Positions 25,469 to 33,644 of a stretch of 64,000 nucleotides of DNA are shown one piece after another. The notes under the pieces are model-generated. The model ran no database searches. It was not told the DNA's origin and worked only from the letters and a program-made list of their open reading frames with translations. Position 1 is the stretch's first letter. Every line of letters starts with the position of its first letter. The stretch is from Dorea_A amylophila (GTDB lineage: Bacteria > Bacillota > Clostridia > Lachnospirales > Lachnospiraceae): contig NZ_JAOQJW010000007.1 in the NCBI RefSeq assembly GCF_025567265.1, positions 62,001 through 126,000 on the forward strand, given 5' to 3'. The translations under genes and the position numbers were made by a program.

Positions 25469-27412
25469 TTAAGCAATTTCTTTATTTACATCTTCTGGTC
25501 TTTTGAATGTTGGAACAACACTCCTCAGTGCTTCTTTTGCAATTAGATCATCCCCTGTATCGCAGGCATCTTTAAGTACCTGAATCTTCTGGTATATTTC
25601 TTCCTGGCTCAGTGCAGTATCTCTTTCAATGAAGATCATGCTGTTGTCTGTTTTATCCAGTTCCTCTGTCTTAACTAACAGCTCCTCATACAGTTTCTCT
25701 CCTGGTCTTAATCCAGTTTCAATAATTTCAATTCCCTGTACACCGGACAGACGAATCATATTCTCTGCCAGATCCATAATCTTTACTGGCTGTCCCATAT
25801 CCAGAACAAACAGTTCTCCATTATTGGCAATCGCACCGCTCTGAAGTACAAGCTGTGATGCTTCCGGAATTGTCATAAAATATCTGATGATTCGCTTATC
25901 TGTAACTGTAACCGGTCCGCCATTAGCGATCTGGCGTTTAAATAACGGAATAACTGATCCGGCACTGCCAAGTACATTTCCAAATCGTGTTGCACTGTAT
26001 TTTACTTTTCCGTGTGTGCTTGCACTCTGGACAATCATCTCGCACATTCTTTTAGTTGCACCCATAACATTTGTAGGATTAACTGCTTTATCCGTTGATA
26101 CCATCATAAAGCGTTCTGCACCATACTCCTCACAAAGCTCTACCAGATTCTGTGTACCAAATACATTGTTGTAAATAGCTTCTACACAGTTATGCTCCAT
26201 CAAAGGAACATGCTTATGAGCAGCTGCATTGATGATGATCTGCGGATGATATTTTTCAAATACTTTTTCCAGTGCTTTTCTATGAGTAATAGAGCAAATT
26301 TCAATCTGTAAATCCAGTTTATTTCCATAGGCAATCTTCAATTCCTGCTGAACATCATATGCACCATTCTCATAAATATCTAAGATAATGATTTTCTTTG
26401 GATTCATCTTTGCCAACTGTCTGCAAAGTTCTGACCCAATGGAACCGCCACCACCTGTAATCAGTACGACTTTATCTTTGTAATATGCATTGGTACGTTC
26501 ATCCGAAACAACCAGAGGTTTTCTAAATAAAAGTTCTTCTATATCAAATTCTCTAAGATGACGTTTCCCGCCGGCAGCATACATCGTCGGATAATCGTAA
26601 ACTTTTAATTTATAACCTGCATTTTTGTAATATTCATAAAGTGCTTTCTTTTTATCTGCATCCATTGATGGGATTGCAAAAATAATTTCCTGTACCTCAA
26701 ACTCTCCTAATTTCTGGAAAGTCGCTTCATCCTCTGACCACACCGGAATACCATGTATTTCACGTCCGACTTTTTCTTTATTGACATCAATGAAACCTCT
26801 CGGTATATATGCCGCCTCAGCGTTATTTAAAAGATCTTCTGCAAGACCAACTCCTACTCGTCCGGCACCTATAATCGCAACTTTAATTTTCTGTACTTCT
26901 TTTTCATTTCCAGCTTCCATTCCTGAAAACAGACGCAATAATATAGAAAGAATTTTTCCACCGACAGTTTTCCGGTTTCCACATTTATATGCGTAGCGAT
27001 ACATCATACGCAATGCTAAAGCACCTAATAAATTCAAACTTGCTAAAGAGAGCATTCTGGCAAATGTAATTTTTTGAACCGGAAGCATGAGTTCCAGACA
27101 TAGATACACTATAAAAGCGATAGAGTCGGTAAATAACAGACGGATATAGCACTGGATTCCACCATATCTCCATACCTGTTCATAGATCTTACCCAAAAGA
27201 CGTGCCGCAAAAATACACAGTGCAGATAAGCATACTTGTTGAAGTATCCCCGTAGACGATAACTTATCCATTCCACCATAAATAACCAGTAGTATAATTG
27301 CTACTACTGCATATACGATCAGGTCATACCCGACCAACATCCATCGTATATTCGGCGCACTATTCTGTTGTGTACGTTTTAATTCCCTGTTTTTTTCATT
27401 CGTTCTATTCAT
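25469..27412 (-). CDS. Membrane-bound UDP-GlcNAc 4,6-dehydratase family (CapD/WbpM/PglF)
   Basis: 647 aa. N-terminal 150 residues contain four or five membrane helices, then a first Rossmann fold (IGAGRVGVGLAEDLL, about 182-196), then the SDR domain with TGGGGSIGSELCRQ (about 316-329) and the altered catalytic segment STDKAVNPTNVMGATKR (about 429-445). It makes the UDP-4-keto-6-deoxy sugar that the aminotransferase converts. It has no ordinary AGGAGG site: the ATG at 27412 is preceded by a run of nine G ending six bases upstream. That run can pair with CCTCCCC just before it, so translation could depend on tract length. First enzyme of the bacillosamine branch. Confidence 0.92.
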   Translation of the reverse strand: MNRTNEKNRELKRTQQNSAPNIRWMLVGYDLIVYAVVAIILLVIYGGMDKLSSTGILQQVCLSALCIFAARLLGKIYEQVWRYGGIQCYIRLLFTDSIAFIVYLCLELMLPVQKITFARMLSLASLNLLGALALRMMYRYAYKCGNRKTVGGKILSILLRLFSGMEAGNEKEVQKIKVAIIGAGRVGVGLAEDLLNNAEAAYIPRGFIDVNKEKVGREIHGIPVWSEDEATFQKLGEFEVQEIIFAIPSMDADKKKALYEYYKNAGYKLKVYDYPTMYAAGGKRHLREFDIEELLFRKPLVVSDERTNAYYKDKVVLITGGGGSIGSELCRQLAKMNPKKIIILDIYENGAYDVQQELKIAYGNKLDLQIEICSITHRKALEKVFEKYHPQIIINAAAHKHVPLMEHNCVEAIYNNVFGTQNLVELCEEYGAERFMMVSTDKAVNPTNVMGATKRMCEMIVQSASTHGKVKYSATRFGNVLGSAGSVIPLFKRQIANGGPVTVTDKRIIRYFMTIPEASQLVLQSGAIANNGELFVLDMGQPVKIMDLAENMIRLSGVQGIEIIETGLRPGEKLYEELLVKTEELDKTDNSMIFIERDTALSQEEIYQKIQVLKDACDTGDDLIAKEALRSVVPTFKRPEDVNKEIA

Positions 27413-27418
27413 CGTGTA

Positions 27419-27427
27419 CCCCCCCCC
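27419..27427 (-). repeat. G9 tract in the ribosome-binding region of the dehydratase gene
   Basis: Nine G in the coding direction, 6 nt from the ATG. The tract sits where the Shine-Dalgarno should be and faces CCTCCCC (27437-27443) across a short loop, so a hairpin can form. Slippage would change spacing and pairing rather than frame. Confidence 0.8.
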
Positions 27428-27483
27428 ACGAAAATCGGGGAGGTTTCATCCTTTCATATATTTATTTCTAATTATCTGTTTTA

Positions 27484-27990
27484 CTATTTATCAATTGGTG
27501 TAAACAAAACAGTTCCCTGTTCTGTTTCAGTTCCTATATTCAATGCACTGGTGCTTTTAACAATTGTTCCAGACTTCAATGTACAGCCATCCCCAACAAG
27601 GCAATATGGCTCTACTACACTGTTGGCACCAACAACCGTTGCCTGCCCAATAGTACTTCCACAGCCAACAACAGCTCTTGGTTCAACAATACAGCCAGGC
27701 ATTAAATTAGCTGATGGAGAAATAGTAGAATCCATATGAAATAAAACTGGAATATTGTAAAGTGCCTCCAACTTTTTATTCCACTCAAGTCTTTCTGTTC
27801 CATCGTCACATGCAGCTATTGCACAGTTATATTCCGGATAAAAACTTTCCACATCCTCCAGTTTTCCAATAGCTCCTTCTCTGTCATTATCTACAAAGGA
27901 GATTTCCTCAAAGCAACCCATTGACTCTGCTATCTCTTTTACATAATCTCCATATCTTTTAGAGGCTACAATTAATAATTTTCTTCCCAT
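27484..27990 (-). CDS. PglD-like sugar N-acetyltransferase
   Basis: 168 aa from the ATG at 27990, which has GAGGAG ten bases upstream; an ATG 18 nt further up has none. N-terminal Rossmann-like subdomain (KLLIVASKRYGDY) and C-terminal left-handed beta-helix (MPGCIVEPRAVVGCG, IGQATVVGANSVVEPYCLVG). PglD acetylates the UDP-4-amino sugar to UDP-di-N-acetylbacillosamine; with the dehydratase and aminotransferase it completes that pathway. It is somewhat shorter than PglD (about 195 aa) and its N-terminal motif deviates from the usual GxGGH, so a role on another amino sugar is possible. Confidence 0.72.
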   Translation of the reverse strand: MGRKLLIVASKRYGDYVKEIAESMGCFEEISFVDNDREGAIGKLEDVESFYPEYNCAIAACDDGTERLEWNKKLEALYNIPVLFHMDSTISPSANLMPGCIVEPRAVVGCGSTIGQATVVGANSVVEPYCLVGDGCTLKSGTIVKSTSALNIGTETEQGTVLFTPIDK

Positions 27991-28049
27991 TTTCAACACA
28001 CTCCTCATAATTATTCGTTTTTATTAGGTAAGTTCTATAACACGACGAC

Positions 28050-28091
28050 TAGCCTGTGAATGTTCTTATTAAAAAGATCATTCGCAGGCTA
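28050..28091 (-). other. Hairpin of conserved non-coding element, copy A
   Basis: TAGCCTGTGAATG and CATTCGCAGGCTA form a 13-base stem (one mismatch) around 16 bases. No U-run follows, so it is not a standard terminator. An equivalent hairpin is found in copy B at 29927-29962, with sequence change that keeps pairing. Confidence 0.6.
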
Positions 28092-28129
28092 GGTCAAACC
28101 TCCTTATCATAATTTTTCAGCTTATAGTG

Positions 28130-28157
28130 TGGGTCAAAATAAGCATCCAAGAAACCA
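28130..28157 (-). repeat. 28-nt conserved block, copy A
   Basis: This 28-base non-coding block differs by one base from the block at 30012-30039, while the sequence around it has diverged strongly. Both lie about 70-110 bases beyond the stop of a truncated sugar transferase and upstream of the matching hairpin. On the minus strand it reads TGGTTTCTTGGATGC and so on, ending TTTTGACCCA. Confidence 0.75.
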
Positions 28158-28224
28158 TTCTTTTATATTTGTTCCCCCGCTCAATCGACACAACACAAAG
28201 AAAAATTATCATAACGAAATTCGA

Positions 28225-29484
28225 CTAAGCCAGCGAAACTCTTGTAAAATCAAGGTTTTTCTTGGTTGTCCCTATTATACCGCTATCTCCTCGTAATACG
28301 TTAAAGAATTGCGGAAATTCATCTAAACTTGTTCGTCTGATAAAATCACCGATTCCTGTCTTATGTGTCCCATCTGGAAGTATCTTATTTCCGATAACAC
28401 GAGGATCGAAGTCCAGTTTAAACATCTTTCCATCTCCAAGTTTGTTATCTTTCATAAGCTCTGCTTTACGTTCTTCTGCATCCATATACATACTTCGGAA
28501 CTTGTACATTTTAAATTTCTTTCCATTCTTTCCTACTCGTTCCTGAGCAAAGAAAATTGGTCCCGGTGATGCAATATAAATTGCCGGTCCGATAAAAATA
28601 CAAATGATTCCGGTAAAAATACATCCAACTAATCCACCCGCAATATCCATTAAGCGTTTTAACATTAACTGTCTGGTTGATGCATAATTGATACTTGTCG
28701 TAAGGACTGTGTAATCACCAACCTTTTCCACAAACTGTTTTTTCCCTGGCACACTTGTAATCTTTGCAAGATTAAGATGAATGGTTACTCCTGTCTCTGA
28801 TAACTGCTCAATTAACTCTGCCGGATACGGAAGAACTTCTGAAACAACAACCAGAACTTCGTCAATCCATTCCTGACATACATACATTGCTGCAGTCTCT
28901 TCGTTGGCAACTACCGGAACTCCATGAATTTCTCTTCCAGTCCAGTCCGCATCAACTACAGCTACACCAGCCAATGAGAATCTGGCATAATTGTTTTCCT
29001 GCATACTTAACACTACTTGTTCAGCCACATCTTCTGATGTTACAATCAGTAATTTACGTTCTCCGCCATCCTTCATCTGTTTTCGCAGAAGTTTTTTCCA
29101 AAGTTCTCTGACAATATACGTCATTACTAAATAAATTATTATGGTCAGCATCAATGTTAATCTTGAAAAGTCCTGTCCCTGCTGAAGCAGGAATAAATAT
29201 AAAACTGCCAATGCACCTACCATAATCGCATGATTTAACGTAACTACAAAATCACGATAGTATCCTCTTTTTAATACACTTTTCATGGTGCCATACGCAA
29301 AAATCATAACCAGATCTGCCAGTTCAAGGAAAACTGCCATATTGCGATAAATAATTGTTTCATATGGATTAAATCCATATCCGCTAATTGCATATGCCAG
29401 AACATACGCTAATTGCAAACAGATCATGTCTAAGATTATAAAATCTGTGTGTTTTAACCATCCTTCAGAATCTTTTCTATACAT
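28225..29484 (-). CDS. Truncated sugar transferase paralogue A (WbaP/WcaJ-like, no C-terminal end)
   Basis: About 419 aa from the ATG at 29484, chosen to match its paralogue (MYRKD start); an ATG at 29508 is possible. N-terminal four-helix membrane region (about 12-125), a Rossmann-like CoA-binding domain, then the priming transferase core with ERVGKNGKKFKMYKFRSM and RRTSLDEFPQFFNVLRG. The family then continues with SLVGTRPP and PGLTGLWQVSGR; here it stops after SGIIGTTKKNLDFTRVSLA. About 60 C-terminal residues are missing, so priming activity is doubtful. Paralogue B ends the same way, which argues against a recent random deletion. Confidence 0.75.
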   Translation of the reverse strand: MYRKDSEGWLKHTDFIILDMICLQLAYVLAYAISGYGFNPYETIIYRNMAVFLELADLVMIFAYGTMKSVLKRGYYRDFVVTLNHAIMVGALAVLYLFLLQQGQDFSRLTLMLTIIIYLVMTYIVRELWKKLLRKQMKDGGERKLLIVTSEDVAEQVVLSMQENNYARFSLAGVAVVDADWTGREIHGVPVVANEETAAMYVCQEWIDEVLVVVSEVLPYPAELIEQLSETGVTIHLNLAKITSVPGKKQFVEKVGDYTVLTTSINYASTRQLMLKRLMDIAGGLVGCIFTGIICIFIGPAIYIASPGPIFFAQERVGKNGKKFKMYKFRSMYMDAEERKAELMKDNKLGDGKMFKLDFDPRVIGNKILPDGTHKTGIGDFIRRTSLDEFPQFFNVLRGDSGIIGTTKKNLDFTRVSLA

Positions 29485-29827
29485 AGATTTTTTTCTTTCC
29501 CCTTCCATTTTTTTGTAATCTATTTGTTAATCTACAATCGTCCCCACAATTGTAGAAATTGCCTTCAAATTTGAGTGATTTAAAACTAGATAGGATTATT
29601 GCTACACCAAGAAGAGCATTAATCCGGAATATGTTAAGATTTGTTAAGATATGTAATTCCGTCCATAGCCATACCCCGAACACAAGTAAGCAGCACATGA
29701 GAATCACATTTTGAATATTTAGATATGCGATATAAGAATTTCGATATTCAGTTTTCTTTTTCTTTTCATTCCCATTAATATGTACTGGGGTATCCATCGT
29801 ACACTTTCGTTTTGATATTCCAAGCAT
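29477..29827 (-). CDS. Small membrane protein, 116 aa
   Basis: Two hydrophobic helices (about 34-52 and 68-85) with polar, lysine-rich ends. Start ATG at 29827 with AAGGGAG 9 nt upstream; an overlapping ATG four bases earlier reads a different, short frame. It overlaps sugar transferase A, so they are likely coupled. Family not recognised. A run of eight G lies 20 nt upstream in the leader, so both genes could be subject to tract-length effects. It is possibly a partner or regulator of the truncated transferase. Confidence 0.5.
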   Translation of the reverse strand: MLGISKRKCTMDTPVHINGNEKKKKTEYRNSYIAYLNIQNVILMCCLLVFGVWLWTELHILTNLNIFRINALLGVAIILSSFKSLKFEGNFYNCGDDCRLTNRLQKNGRGKKKIYV

Positions 29828-29847
29828 TTCATATCTCCCTTACTGTA

Positions 29848-29855
29848 CCCCCCCC
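29848..29855 (-). repeat. G8 tract upstream of small membrane protein
   Basis: Eight G, preceded by CCCTCGATTTTGTC on the minus strand, which can fold with it (CCC with GGG, CGA with TCG). The surrounding pattern CGATTTT-(N)-G8-TAC matches the tract at 27419-27427. It lies about 20 bases before the start codon, outside the Shine-Dalgarno. Confidence 0.75.
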
Positions 29856-29926
29856 GACAAAATCGAGGGCTACTTTCTTATCTCTTTTTTCTCATTTATT
29901 TCTTATATTTTTCTCCAACGACAGAT

Positions 29927-29962
29927 AACCTGTGAACGTCTTTCGAGGGACATTCGCAGGCT
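29927..29962 (-). other. Hairpin of conserved non-coding element, copy B
   Basis: AACCTGTGAACGTC and GACATTCGCAGGCT form a stem around eight bases. It corresponds to the copy A hairpin at 28050-28091; differences occur in pairs or as G-T, so the structure rather than the sequence seems kept. Confidence 0.6.
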
Positions 29963-30011
29963 CAGCCATTACCTTCCTATTATTTATGATTCTCATTTAC
30001 TTATTTATGAT

Positions 30012-30039
30012 TGGGTCAAAATAAGCATCCAGGAAACCA
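30012..30039 (-). repeat. 28-nt conserved block, copy B
   Basis: Twenty-seven of 28 bases identical to the block at 28130-28157. In copy B the block's TGGTTTCCT can also pair with AGGAAACCA about 45 bases upstream in the transcript. Confidence 0.75.
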
Positions 30040-30119
30040 CTTTATTATATATATTCCCGCTGGAAATACGATTGGTTTCCTCTAATGATAAATCATAAGA
30101 ATCATACTAAGGAACCTAG

Positions 30120-31379
30120 CTAAGCCAGCGAAAACCCTGTAAAATCAAGCTTTTTCTCGGTTGGCTCTATTATACCGCTGACTCCTTTCAGTACATTGAA
30201 GAACTGAGGAAATTCATCTAAACTTGTACGACGGATAAAGTCTCCCACTCCGGTTTTTTTCGTTCCATCCGGAAGCACCTTATTTCCAATCACTCGTGGA
30301 TCAAAGTCCAGTTTAAACATCTTTCCGTCCCCGAGTTTGTTGTCTTTCATAAGCTCTGCTTTTCTAGCTTCCGCATCCATGTACATGCTGCGGAATTTAT
30401 ACATCTTGAACTTCTTACCATTCTTTCCAACTCGTTCCTGTGAGAAGAAAATTGGTCCCGGTGATGAGATGTAGATTGCCGGTGCCACGAAGATGTAGAT
30501 AATTCCCGTCAGGATACATCCGGCAAGTCCAGCCGCAATATCCATAAGACGTTTTGCCATCAACTGTTTGGGCGATGCATAGTTCATACTTGTTGTAAGA
30601 ACCGTGTAATTCCCAATCTTTTCTACAAACTGTTTCTTTCCTGGTACATTAGAAATCTTTGCAAGGCTTAAGTGAACCGTCACACCAGTCTCTGTGAACT
30701 GTTCGATCAATTCTTTTGGATAAGGAACTGTTCCCGAAGTAACAATCAGTACTTCATCTACCCATTCACGACAAACGTACATTGGAGCCGATTCTGCATC
30801 TGCCACGACATCAACACCATCTACGACACTGCCTACCCAGTCATAGTCAATGATTGCAACACCGGCAATGACATATCTTGCATAATTATTTGCCTTGATA
30901 TTGCGTACAACCTGTTCTGCAATATCGGATGTGGCTACGATAAGCAGTGCTCTTTCGCTTCCCTCGTCCATCTTACTCTTCAACTTATGTTTCCAAAGTT
31001 CACGTACAGGATACGATATGACTATGTACAATACAATCAATAAAATTAGTGCCAGCCTGGAATATTCCTGACCTTTCTGAAGCAGAAACAGAAACATAAT
31101 AGATACCACACCTACTACGATGCAATGTTTGATCGTGATCATGAATTCCACATAATGTCCTCGTTTCAATACTCCTCTCAGTGTATTGGATGTAACAAGG
31201 ATAATCAAATCTATAAATTCAATAAACACAGCCATATTTCGATATAACATATTAATATACGGATTAAATCCATTTCCGCTAATCATATAAGCTAATAGAA
31301 ATGCCACTTGTAAGCATATCATATCCCATATAATGAAATCTGCATGTTTTAACCATCCATCATTATCTTTCCTGTACAT
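30120..31379 (-). CDS. Truncated sugar transferase paralogue B (WbaP/WcaJ-like, no C-terminal end)
   Basis: 419 aa, start MYRKDNDGWLKHADF. Same architecture as paralogue A: four membrane helices, a middle Rossmann-like domain (ALLIVATSDIAEQVV), then FKMYKFRSMYMD and RRTSLDEFPQFFNVLKG. It ends SGIIEPTEKKLDFTGFSLA, where family members carry the TRPP and PGLTG/QVSGRS segments. As first gene after the regulatory block it has the usual position of a priming transferase, yet lacks the usual end. It may be a non-catalytic or modified form, with the complete PglC-like enzyme at 23.4-24.1 kb doing the chemistry. Confidence 0.75.
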   Translation of the reverse strand: MYRKDNDGWLKHADFIIWDMICLQVAFLLAYMISGNGFNPYINMLYRNMAVFIEFIDLIILVTSNTLRGVLKRGHYVEFMITIKHCIVVGVVSIMFLFLLQKGQEYSRLALILLIVLYIVISYPVRELWKHKLKSKMDEGSERALLIVATSDIAEQVVRNIKANNYARYVIAGVAIIDYDWVGSVVDGVDVVADAESAPMYVCREWVDEVLIVTSGTVPYPKELIEQFTETGVTVHLSLAKISNVPGKKQFVEKIGNYTVLTTSMNYASPKQLMAKRLMDIAAGLAGCILTGIIYIFVAPAIYISSPGPIFFSQERVGKNGKKFKMYKFRSMYMDAEARKAELMKDNKLGDGKMFKLDFDPRVIGNKVLPDGTKKTGVGDFIRRTSLDEFPQFFNVLKGVSGIIEPTEKKLDFTGFSLA

Positions 31380-31444
31380 ATATCTTTCTCACTTTTCCTC
31401 ACATTATAACTATGTTTTCTCTTACTTCTTTTTTAATCTTATCT

Positions 31445-32884
31445 CTAGTTCTTCTCTACTGCTTTGATCTTCTTCGCCGCATTTTGTACTGCTGTTTCAT
31501 CCGGCCACATGACATATAATAACTGGCTTCCGGATGAGAAGCATGTCTGTGTATCTCCCGTTCCGCTGACTGCCTGTGATTCGATATCCCAGTTCGTCGG
31601 ATCTGCAATCTGATTACTGATGAATTTCGAAATTTCTTCACTTGTCATATTGGTCTGAACGGAATCACTCACTCCTGCGATCAACTCATTGGCATTCTTT
31701 AAGATTGCCGGAGAACATGCTTTTTTGATGATAGCTGTCAGCACGATCTCCTGATCTTTTCCTCTCTGATTATCACCATCTTCAAAGCTGTATCTTTCTC
31801 TGGCAAATCCCAGTGCCATATCCCCATCCAGATGGTTCATACCTTTTTGGATCTTGTATTTCCCATGAAGTGTTGTGAATTCATAATCCGAGTTCACATC
31901 CACACCGCCAAGTGCATCCACAATGTTTACAAGCGATGTAAAGTTCACTCTCGCATAATAATCAATATTGATACCATACAGATTTTCCAGTGTTGCCATT
32001 GATCTGTCCACGCCGTAGATTCCGGCATGTGTCAGTTTATCTCTCGACTCACCGGATATATCCGGAATGGTTACATAATAATCTCTCGGTGTTGTTGATA
32101 ACAGGATTTTTCTTGTCTGTGGATTTACCGTCATAATAATATTCACATCGCTTCGACTGTTCGTTGTGATCGGTCCTGCAACGTCAATACCACTGATAAA
32201 TACATTGAAAGGCTCATCTACACTTGCCTGTTTTTCTTCTTTAATCTCTGTCTTGATTCCATACTGATACAGAATCTTCACCTGATCAGAGAACCCTTCA
32301 ACCGACTCATCGATCAGGCTTATGTAACCTTCATTGAAGATTGCAGCATCGATATTTCCGTTCAGAAGACCGTTTGCTTCATCGGTCAGGGATTCATATG
32401 TCTCTGCTTTCAGATCCCTTCCGATGACTTTTTCTACATCTTTGACCATTTTCTTGGTATTCTTCTGATCTACAACAGTCTGATAACCGAAACGGTAATT
32501 CTCGGCATCCATGATGTTGTCCGCTTTGTCATCTTTTTTCACAACTACGACCATGTTATCCGTCTTATAGGTTGCTCCGCCGACTGCTTTCAGTACATCG
32601 TCTGTTTTCAGAAGTGCAACGCTTCCGACCGCCAGGATAATCGTCATCAGAAGGCTGATGATCTGTCCCAGATATCTGGAAACATTGTTTTTCAGATATT
32701 GTAATGCATGTGTGATCATGAATAAGATCAGCAATACAATAATCAGCGGCACCAGATATTTTACCGGCGCCAGTCCGCTGTTCCAGATCAGTGCGATACA
32801 GATGACCGATACTGCAAGTTGGATCAGTGTAATAAGCTTTCCTGCTATATTCTTTTTTCCTGTCATGGACTGTTTTAAACTCAT
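31445..32884 (-). CDS. LytR-CpsA-Psr (LCP) family glycopolymer ligase
   Basis: 479 aa. Three N-terminal membrane helices (about 15-32, 42-60, 73-95), an accessory region, then the LCP domain: FISGIDVAG (about 229-237), SRSDVNIIMTVNP, TTPRDYYV and GFARERYSFEDGDNQRGKDQ (about 358-377) with the conserved Arg/Asp residues that bind the polyprenyl-phosphate. LCP enzymes attach capsule polymer to peptidoglycan. It is downstream of cpsB-C-D as in streptococcal capsule loci (there called cpsA/wzg) and would act outside the membrane. Confidence 0.92.
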   Translation of the reverse strand: MSLKQSMTGKKNIAGKLITLIQLAVSVICIALIWNSGLAPVKYLVPLIIVLLILFMITHALQYLKNNVSRYLGQIISLLMTIILAVGSVALLKTDDVLKAVGGATYKTDNMVVVVKKDDKADNIMDAENYRFGYQTVVDQKNTKKMVKDVEKVIGRDLKAETYESLTDEANGLLNGNIDAAIFNEGYISLIDESVEGFSDQVKILYQYGIKTEIKEEKQASVDEPFNVFISGIDVAGPITTNSRSDVNIIMTVNPQTRKILLSTTPRDYYVTIPDISGESRDKLTHAGIYGVDRSMATLENLYGINIDYYARVNFTSLVNIVDALGGVDVNSDYEFTTLHGKYKIQKGMNHLDGDMALGFARERYSFEDGDNQRGKDQEIVLTAIIKKACSPAILKNANELIAGVSDSVQTNMTSEEISKFISNQIADPTNWDIESQAVSGTGDTQTCFSSGSQLLYVMWPDETAVQNAAKKIKAVEKN

Positions 32885-32900
32885 CTTCTCATTCCTTTTT

Positions 32901-33632
32901 CTACTGTACTGTCAGTGTGAATTCGATCGGATCGGAGGTGTTGCCGTCACTGTCCTGTACATAATACTGCAGAGTATATGTACCTGCTTTATTTACATTA
33001 TATTCTCCGTCGATGTGGAGACTCTTGAACAAGGTATCTCTGTCGTCTTTGTCGTCAACTGCCTCTGTCACTTCGCTGAGCGGATTGAATGTAGTACCTC
33101 TTGTAATGGTTTTGGTCTGTTCTGTAAGTGCGATCACCGGTTTTTCTCCATCTGCCTGCAAAGGATTATCCTGTGCATTCTTTTCTGTATCTGTCTGTTC
33201 TTCTGCATCCGTCTTCTTGTCGTCTGTATTCTCCTGTACAACTTCATCGGTATTCGGTGCAGTATTCTCATCTGCTGCTACATTTTCCTCCGCATCAGCA
33301 TTTGCCGCCGTATAGGATACCGTGCGTTTTGCCGTGCCTACATTGTTGGCATGATCCATCACGCCGTAATAGACGACTGCTTTCTTCTTGCTGACCGGAA
33401 TGATCTTGTCTACAAATATCTGGTCAGACAGATCTCCGTCACGGTTGTCATCTGCTTTGACACCTTTTAAGAGCTTATCGTAAGCTTCGCCCTCTGTGTA
33501 ATGTATCTTCTGTGTTTTTTCTATTGTGATCACCGGTGCAGTATGATCTTTTCCCATTGTCACAAGAAATCCTACTGCCGCAACTGCTATGCATCCGGCT
33601 CCCAGCACTCCTGTAAGGAACCACTGTTTCAT
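32901..33632 (-). CDS. Membrane-anchored Ig-like (DUF5011-type) protein
   Basis: 243 aa from the ATG at 33632 (GAGGGTG upstream; a GTG at 33641 is the alternative). One N-terminal membrane helix (about 5-25), then two bacterial Ig-like repeats with DDNRDGDLSD and DDKDDRDT motifs separated by an acidic, Asp/Glu/Thr-rich linker (about 105-155). Predicted to be outside the cell. Its place between the kinase and the LCP ligase suggests a role in capsule export or attachment, perhaps as an extracellular scaffold. No enzyme motif is seen. Confidence 0.7.
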   Translation of the reverse strand: MKQWFLTGVLGAGCIAVAAVGFLVTMGKDHTAPVITIEKTQKIHYTEGEAYDKLLKGVKADDNRDGDLSDQIFVDKIIPVSKKKAVVYYGVMDHANNVGTAKRTVSYTAANADAEENVAADENTAPNTDEVVQENTDDKKTDAEEQTDTEKNAQDNPLQADGEKPVIALTEQTKTITRGTTFNPLSEVTEAVDDKDDRDTLFKSLHIDGEYNVNKAGTYTLQYYVQDSDGNTSDPIEFTLTVQ

Positions 33633-33644
33633 AACGTTCACCCT

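Noticed and set aside
28050..28091. Terminator at the 3' side of transferase A
   Set aside because: No T-run follows the hairpin, and the operon clearly continues into capsule genes.
28000..31400. Invertible DNA or shuffling cassette at the two sugar transferases
   Set aside because: The two copies are in direct, not inverted, orientation and no site-specific recombinase gene is in the window. Deletion by recombination remains possible.
32658..33470. Long plus-strand ORF (270 codons) opposite the LCP and Ig-like genes
   Set aside because: Cys- and Ile-rich translation antisense to two clearly conserved genes; a shadow of their codon use.
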